Shown here piece by piece: positions 61,689-64,000 of a stretch of 64,000 bases of DNA (the stretch's first letter is position 1; the number at the start of each line of letters is the position of its first letter). A model generated the notes under the pieces. The model did not search any database, was not told where the DNA came from, and worked only from the letters and a program-made list of their open reading frames with translations. Origin of the DNA: Paenibacillus oryzisoli (lineage in GTDB: Bacteria; Bacillota; Bacilli; Paenibacillales; NBRC-103111). The position numbers and the translations under genes are program-made. Location of the stretch: the NCBI RefSeq assembly GCF_001653565.1, contig NZ_LYPB01000083.1, positions 81,318 to 145,317 on the forward strand. The letters are read 5' to 3'.

Positions 61689-62348
61689 CTATTTGCTCTG
61701 ACGCGGATCTCGCTCATCGCGAGAACGCTGCTCCTGCTGCCACTCGTGCTGCAGCTTGCCTCGCAGCACGCGCAGTTCATGTTGAAGGTTGCCTCCGGCT
61801 TCCTTCAACGTTTCCTTCGACAGGCGGCCCGCCACGCGGAGCCCCTGCATTGCCTCCCGGCCGAGCTCACGGCCGGTCACTTCCAGCTCGCGCCACGTGT
61901 CGCGAGCCTCTTTGCCGTGCAGCCCGCCACGCGGCTGCACATCCTCCGCTGCGTGCCCCGCACGCAGCACGCGCAGTTCCTCTGAGAGCGCCAGGCACAA
62001 ATCCTGGCTGCTCGCGTACTGCGCGCGGTAGTGCTCGCTCGCGGCTTCCTCGCGGAGCTTCTCTTGCAGGGCTAGCCGCGCGAGATCCTCTTCGCCAGCG
62101 CGCATCGCAAGCTCCGCCTGCTCGCCGCGCAGCTTCGCCATCTCTTCCGCACGCTCAATCTGACTGCGCAGCGCAATCGTTGTCTGCAGCGCGTCCTCGT
62201 AACGCTCCTCAAGCTGAGCTATCCCTTGGCCGTTCCCATAAGTGCCTGGATTCGTCTTGCCGACCGCTTCGTTCCAGACTGTTTCAGCCATTTTGCCAAT
62301 ACGGTTAAATATATTTGTAGGATCCATTTCCCGATTCTTATTGTTCAT
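61689..62348 (-). CDS. PspA/LiaH-like coiled-coil protein
   Basis: 219 residues, mostly charged helix. The central part follows the PspA/IM30/LiaH pattern (KLRGEQAELAMRAGEEDLAR, LALQEKLREEA). The N-terminus (NIFNRIGKMAETVWNEAVGK) is PspA-like. The C-terminal half is unusual, Arg/Glu/Gly-rich and high in GC, much longer on repeats like LRVLRGKLQHEW. In Bacillus, LiaH protects the membrane and is the main target of LiaR. ATG 62348 has GAGGGG nine bases upstream. First gene of the lia operon here. Confidence 0.75.
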   Translation of the reverse strand: MNNKNREMDPTNIFNRIGKMAETVWNEAVGKTNPGTYGNGQGIAQLEERYEDALQTTIALRSQIERAEEMAKLRGEQAELAMRAGEEDLARLALQEKLREEAASEHYRAQYASSQDLCLALSEELRVLRAGHAAEDVQPRGGLHGKEARDTWRELEVTGRELGREAMQGLRVAGRLSKETLKEAGGNLQHELRVLRGKLQHEWQQEQRSRDERDPRQSK

Positions 62349-62660
62349 CCTCAATCGCCCCTCACGCTTCATCATACTCTTATGGTAGCTCAATTCCTGA
62401 CGTTCTAAAACCGACTACCGACTGTATTGAACCTAGACCTAAGTCCAGTATCTAAAAGTCATAACCAGATTTTGGTCGTTGTCCGAGCCTACCTGTGATG
62501 TTAAAATATTTGAAGCCGAGTCTAGTGCGTAAATATAGGCATTAGTACGGGGGACGAAATACTTGGGGTGAATATTTGCTTCAGCTTGGAGCAGACTAGG
62601 GAGAACCTTCTTCCCGAACCCGTCAACTAACCTCGAAGGCTCATGAAGGAGGATTACCAA
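62349..62660. other. Divergent regulatory region between the lia operon and the 3D-domain gene
   Basis: No supported gene; a 73-codon minus-strand frame here has no ribosome binding site. It should hold the promoters of both flanking units and a LiaR site, none of which I could place with confidence. Confidence 0.45.
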
Positions 62661-63458
62661 TTGAATAAGCTTACTAAAGGGTTAACTAGCCTTGCTGTTT
62701 CATTAACAGCCTTGGCAGGAGGCTTTCTTTCCCCATTTATTGCACCTGCGCAAGCAGCTCAAATGGAAGTGAAAGTGCAAGTCAATGATGACCTGATCCA
62801 TTTCCCTGATGCACAGCCATTTCTGGATGGCAACCAAACGACTCAAGTTCCTCTTCGGTTTGTAACGGAGAAGCTCGGTTATACGGTGAATTGGCAGAAA
62901 AATGGCAATCAGATCAAGGTTACACTTAATAACGACCAACATACGATTACCTTAGTATCAGGGCAAAAAGAAGCTAGTGTTGATGATGCAACAGTCATCT
63001 TAGACGGAGCTTCCCAATATCAAAATGGACGGGTCTATGTACCGCTTCGCTTCCTATCCACAACTGCAGGTATACCTGTACATTGGGATGCAAGCAGTAA
63101 TCTGGCAATCTTAAGTAAAGATGGCGAACAGCATGCACCTGATTATCAAGTATTTGAATCTACAGCTTACTCAGCAGATCCTTCTGAAAATGGCGGTTAT
63201 GGAGCCCTTGATTACATGGGCAACCCCCTAGCAATCGGCACAGTCGCTGTCGATCCTTCCGTTATTCCACTTGGCACGAAGCTCTACATTGAAGGTTATT
63301 CGTATAGCGGCCTTCCTAAAGGCGGAATGTACGTCTATGCCACCGATACAGGTGGAGCGATCAAAGGAAATCGACTAGACATCTTCGTCCCAGGCTCGAG
63401 AAACTCCTTACGAAGCTTTGGCATTCAGAAAATTAAAGTGTACCAAATTCCGAATTAA
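62661..63458 (+). CDS. Exported copper-amine-oxidase-N-like plus 3D-domain protein
   Basis: 265 residues. Sec signal peptide ending APAQA. CuAO_N-like domain (two beta repeats: PFLDGNQTTQVPLRFVTEKL; YQNGRVYVPLRFLSTTAGIP), then a 3D domain at the C-terminus with its three Asp residues in VYATDTGGAIKGNRLDIFV. 3D domains are found in cell-wall lytic proteins (YocH, RpfB) and MltA, so peptidoglycan remodelling is likely. TTG 62661 is used because AAGGAGG lies eight bases upstream; the ATG at 62643 is itself part of that site. Confidence 0.88.
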   Translation: MNKLTKGLTSLAVSLTALAGGFLSPFIAPAQAAQMEVKVQVNDDLIHFPDAQPFLDGNQTTQVPLRFVTEKLGYTVNWQKNGNQIKVTLNNDQHTITLVSGQKEASVDDATVILDGASQYQNGRVYVPLRFLSTTAGIPVHWDASSNLAILSKDGEQHAPDYQVFESTAYSADPSENGGYGALDYMGNPLAIGTVAVDPSVIPLGTKLYIEGYSYSGLPKGGMYVYATDTGGAIKGNRLDIFVPGSRNSLRSFGIQKIKVYQIPN

Positions 63459-63465
63459 TTGCATG

Positions 63466-63505
63466 AAAGAGCTGCCCTTGGATTCATACGGGCAGCTCTT
63501 TTTTG
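63466..63505 (+). terminator. Terminator after the 3D-domain gene
   Basis: AGAGCTGCCC / GGGCAGCTCT with a T-run of six. Confidence 0.92.
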
Positions 63506-63614
63506 GTAGGTGAATGTTCCATCGAATTAGGGCATATGTCCAATCAACAGGGTTCCCACCTACATATGATATATAGTGTTTAACCCACATTCATTCAAAA
63601 CCGGAGGGGATACT

Positions 63615-63719
63615 ATGTCAGCTGTAGTTGGTTGTGGAACGCCAGGATACGGAAATTCCGTAGGTATAATTCTTGTTCTTTATGTACTGTTGGTCATCAT
63701 TCTTGCTACTTTCTACTAA
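63615..63719 (+). CDS. YjcZ-like small sporulation membrane peptide
   Basis: 34 residues. A Gly/Tyr-rich start (SAVVGCGTPGYGNSV) is followed by one hydrophobic helix (GIILVLYVLLVIILATFY). This is the pattern of the YjcZ/SscA-type sporulation peptides of Bacillales. GGAGGGGA precedes the ATG. A CATATGATA at 63563 could be the -10 of a mother-cell (sigma-E/K) promoter. Own terminator downstream. Confidence 0.8.
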   Translation: MSAVVGCGTPGYGNSVGIILVLYVLLVIILATFY

Positions 63720-63753
63720 GAATTTCTACTTCAATTAGTTTTATACCAAATAG

Positions 63754-63800
63754 CCCGCCAGTTAAAGCGTCTTATTTAGAGCTTTAACTGGCGGGTTTTA
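63754..63800 (+). terminator. Terminator after the YjcZ-like gene
   Basis: CCCGCCAGTTAAAGC / GCTTTAACTGGCGGG perfect 15-bp stem followed by TTTTA. Confidence 0.92.
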
Positions 63801-63828
63801 TTGCGACCAAATAAGCATAAAGGTATGG

Positions 63829-64000
63829 CGCCCAAAAAGAGCATCAACTCGCCTTTGCGCGCTGCGCGGCGGCCACTGGAGCACTTTAAGGCCCATAATG
63901 GGCCTTATTCTCCTGCGCAACAGCGACGCCTTCACGTTAACGCCCAAAAAGGGCGTTAACTCGCCTCTGCGCGCTGCGCGGCGGCCACTGGAGCACTTTA
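63829..64000. repeat. 60-bp direct repeat pair at the right edge
   Basis: 63829-63888 and 63941-64000 are the same 60-base unit with a few differences: both start CGCCCAAAAAG and end with the identical GGCGGCCACTGGAGCACTTT. Between them lies a palindrome AAGGCCCATAATGGGCCTT. The second copy may run past the window. Confidence 0.9.

Noticed and set aside
61424..62308. 294-codon plus-strand ORF
   Set aside because: Antisense to liaF and the PspA/LiaH-like gene; it stays open only because of high GC, and composition is Arg/Ala/Pro-rich and not protein-like.
62439..62660. 73-codon minus-strand ORF before the 3D-domain gene
   Set aside because: No ribosome binding site; lies in the divergent promoter region.

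Overview
The window looks like a Bacillota chromosome of the Paenibacillaceae type, most likely Paenibacillus or a close relative. The signs are endospore genes (a gerKA/KC/KB germinant receptor operon, sspI, a YheC/YheD-type coat-associated ATP-grasp protein, a YjcZ-like peptide), a YesM/YesN two-component pair beside an ABC solute-binding lipoprotein, a LiaFSR module, strong AGGAGG-type ribosome binding sites with frequent TTG/GTG starts, and moderate GC. No rRNA, tRNA or CRISPR array was seen.

Layout. 1-3254 (minus): YesM-like kinase, YesN-like regulator and the start of a sugar-ABC lipoprotein, with a possible cre site. 3467-4940: a short ATP-dependent DNA ligase and, divergently, an AhpD-like protein. 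5022-8812 (plus): ger operon behind a good sigma-G promoter. 8801-11644: an ECF41 sigma factor with its own cognate-type promoter, a CMD/tautomerase pair and a divergent LysR. 11672-12640: gene debris. 12791-17632: a GT4 glycosyltransferase with a strongly basic N-terminus and a 1076-residue secreted Ig-like repeat protein ending in an EF-hand. 17750-24545: a low-GC, gene-poor accessory stretch with two paralogous exported proteins of unknown function and a decayed large protein. 24538-26239: an SDR and a chimeric ORF joining half an NADH-oxidase-like flavoprotein to a GNAT domain.

26330-38686 is the most coherent unit. Two related dehydrogenase cassettes (ALDH-SDR-MFS and SDR-ALDH-ALDH) are each preceded by a promoter placed between two GGAAT-N4-ATTCC palindromes. 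A third palindrome lies before a divergent TetR gene. I infer one TetR-controlled aldehyde/alcohol detoxification or catabolic regulon, also holding a quinol monooxygenase-like protein, a CPA1 antiporter and a flavodoxin-fold reductase between the cassettes.

38818-41881 is a second decayed accessory patch: an IS110 remnant, a split SEC-C/PD-(D/E)XK-like gene, an XRE regulator and short TGACAAA repeats resembling a solitary Tn7/Tn5053-type transposon end. 41911-64000 is mostly core or housekeeping: a TrmH-like methyltransferase, KtrA-type protein, sspI, a LacI-controlled Gfo/Idh-ThuA-Gfo/Idh sugar operon, an EAL protein, prfC, a Tat-type metallophosphoesterase, zwf, and a PspA/LiaH-like-liaF-liaS-liaR-signal peptidase run. 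Its long intergenic gaps are full of repeats: two 7-nt tandem arrays, a 39-nt tandem array, a dispersed AACTGGAAAATGTACAGTT-like family (also at 9866), and a 60-nt direct repeat at the right edge.
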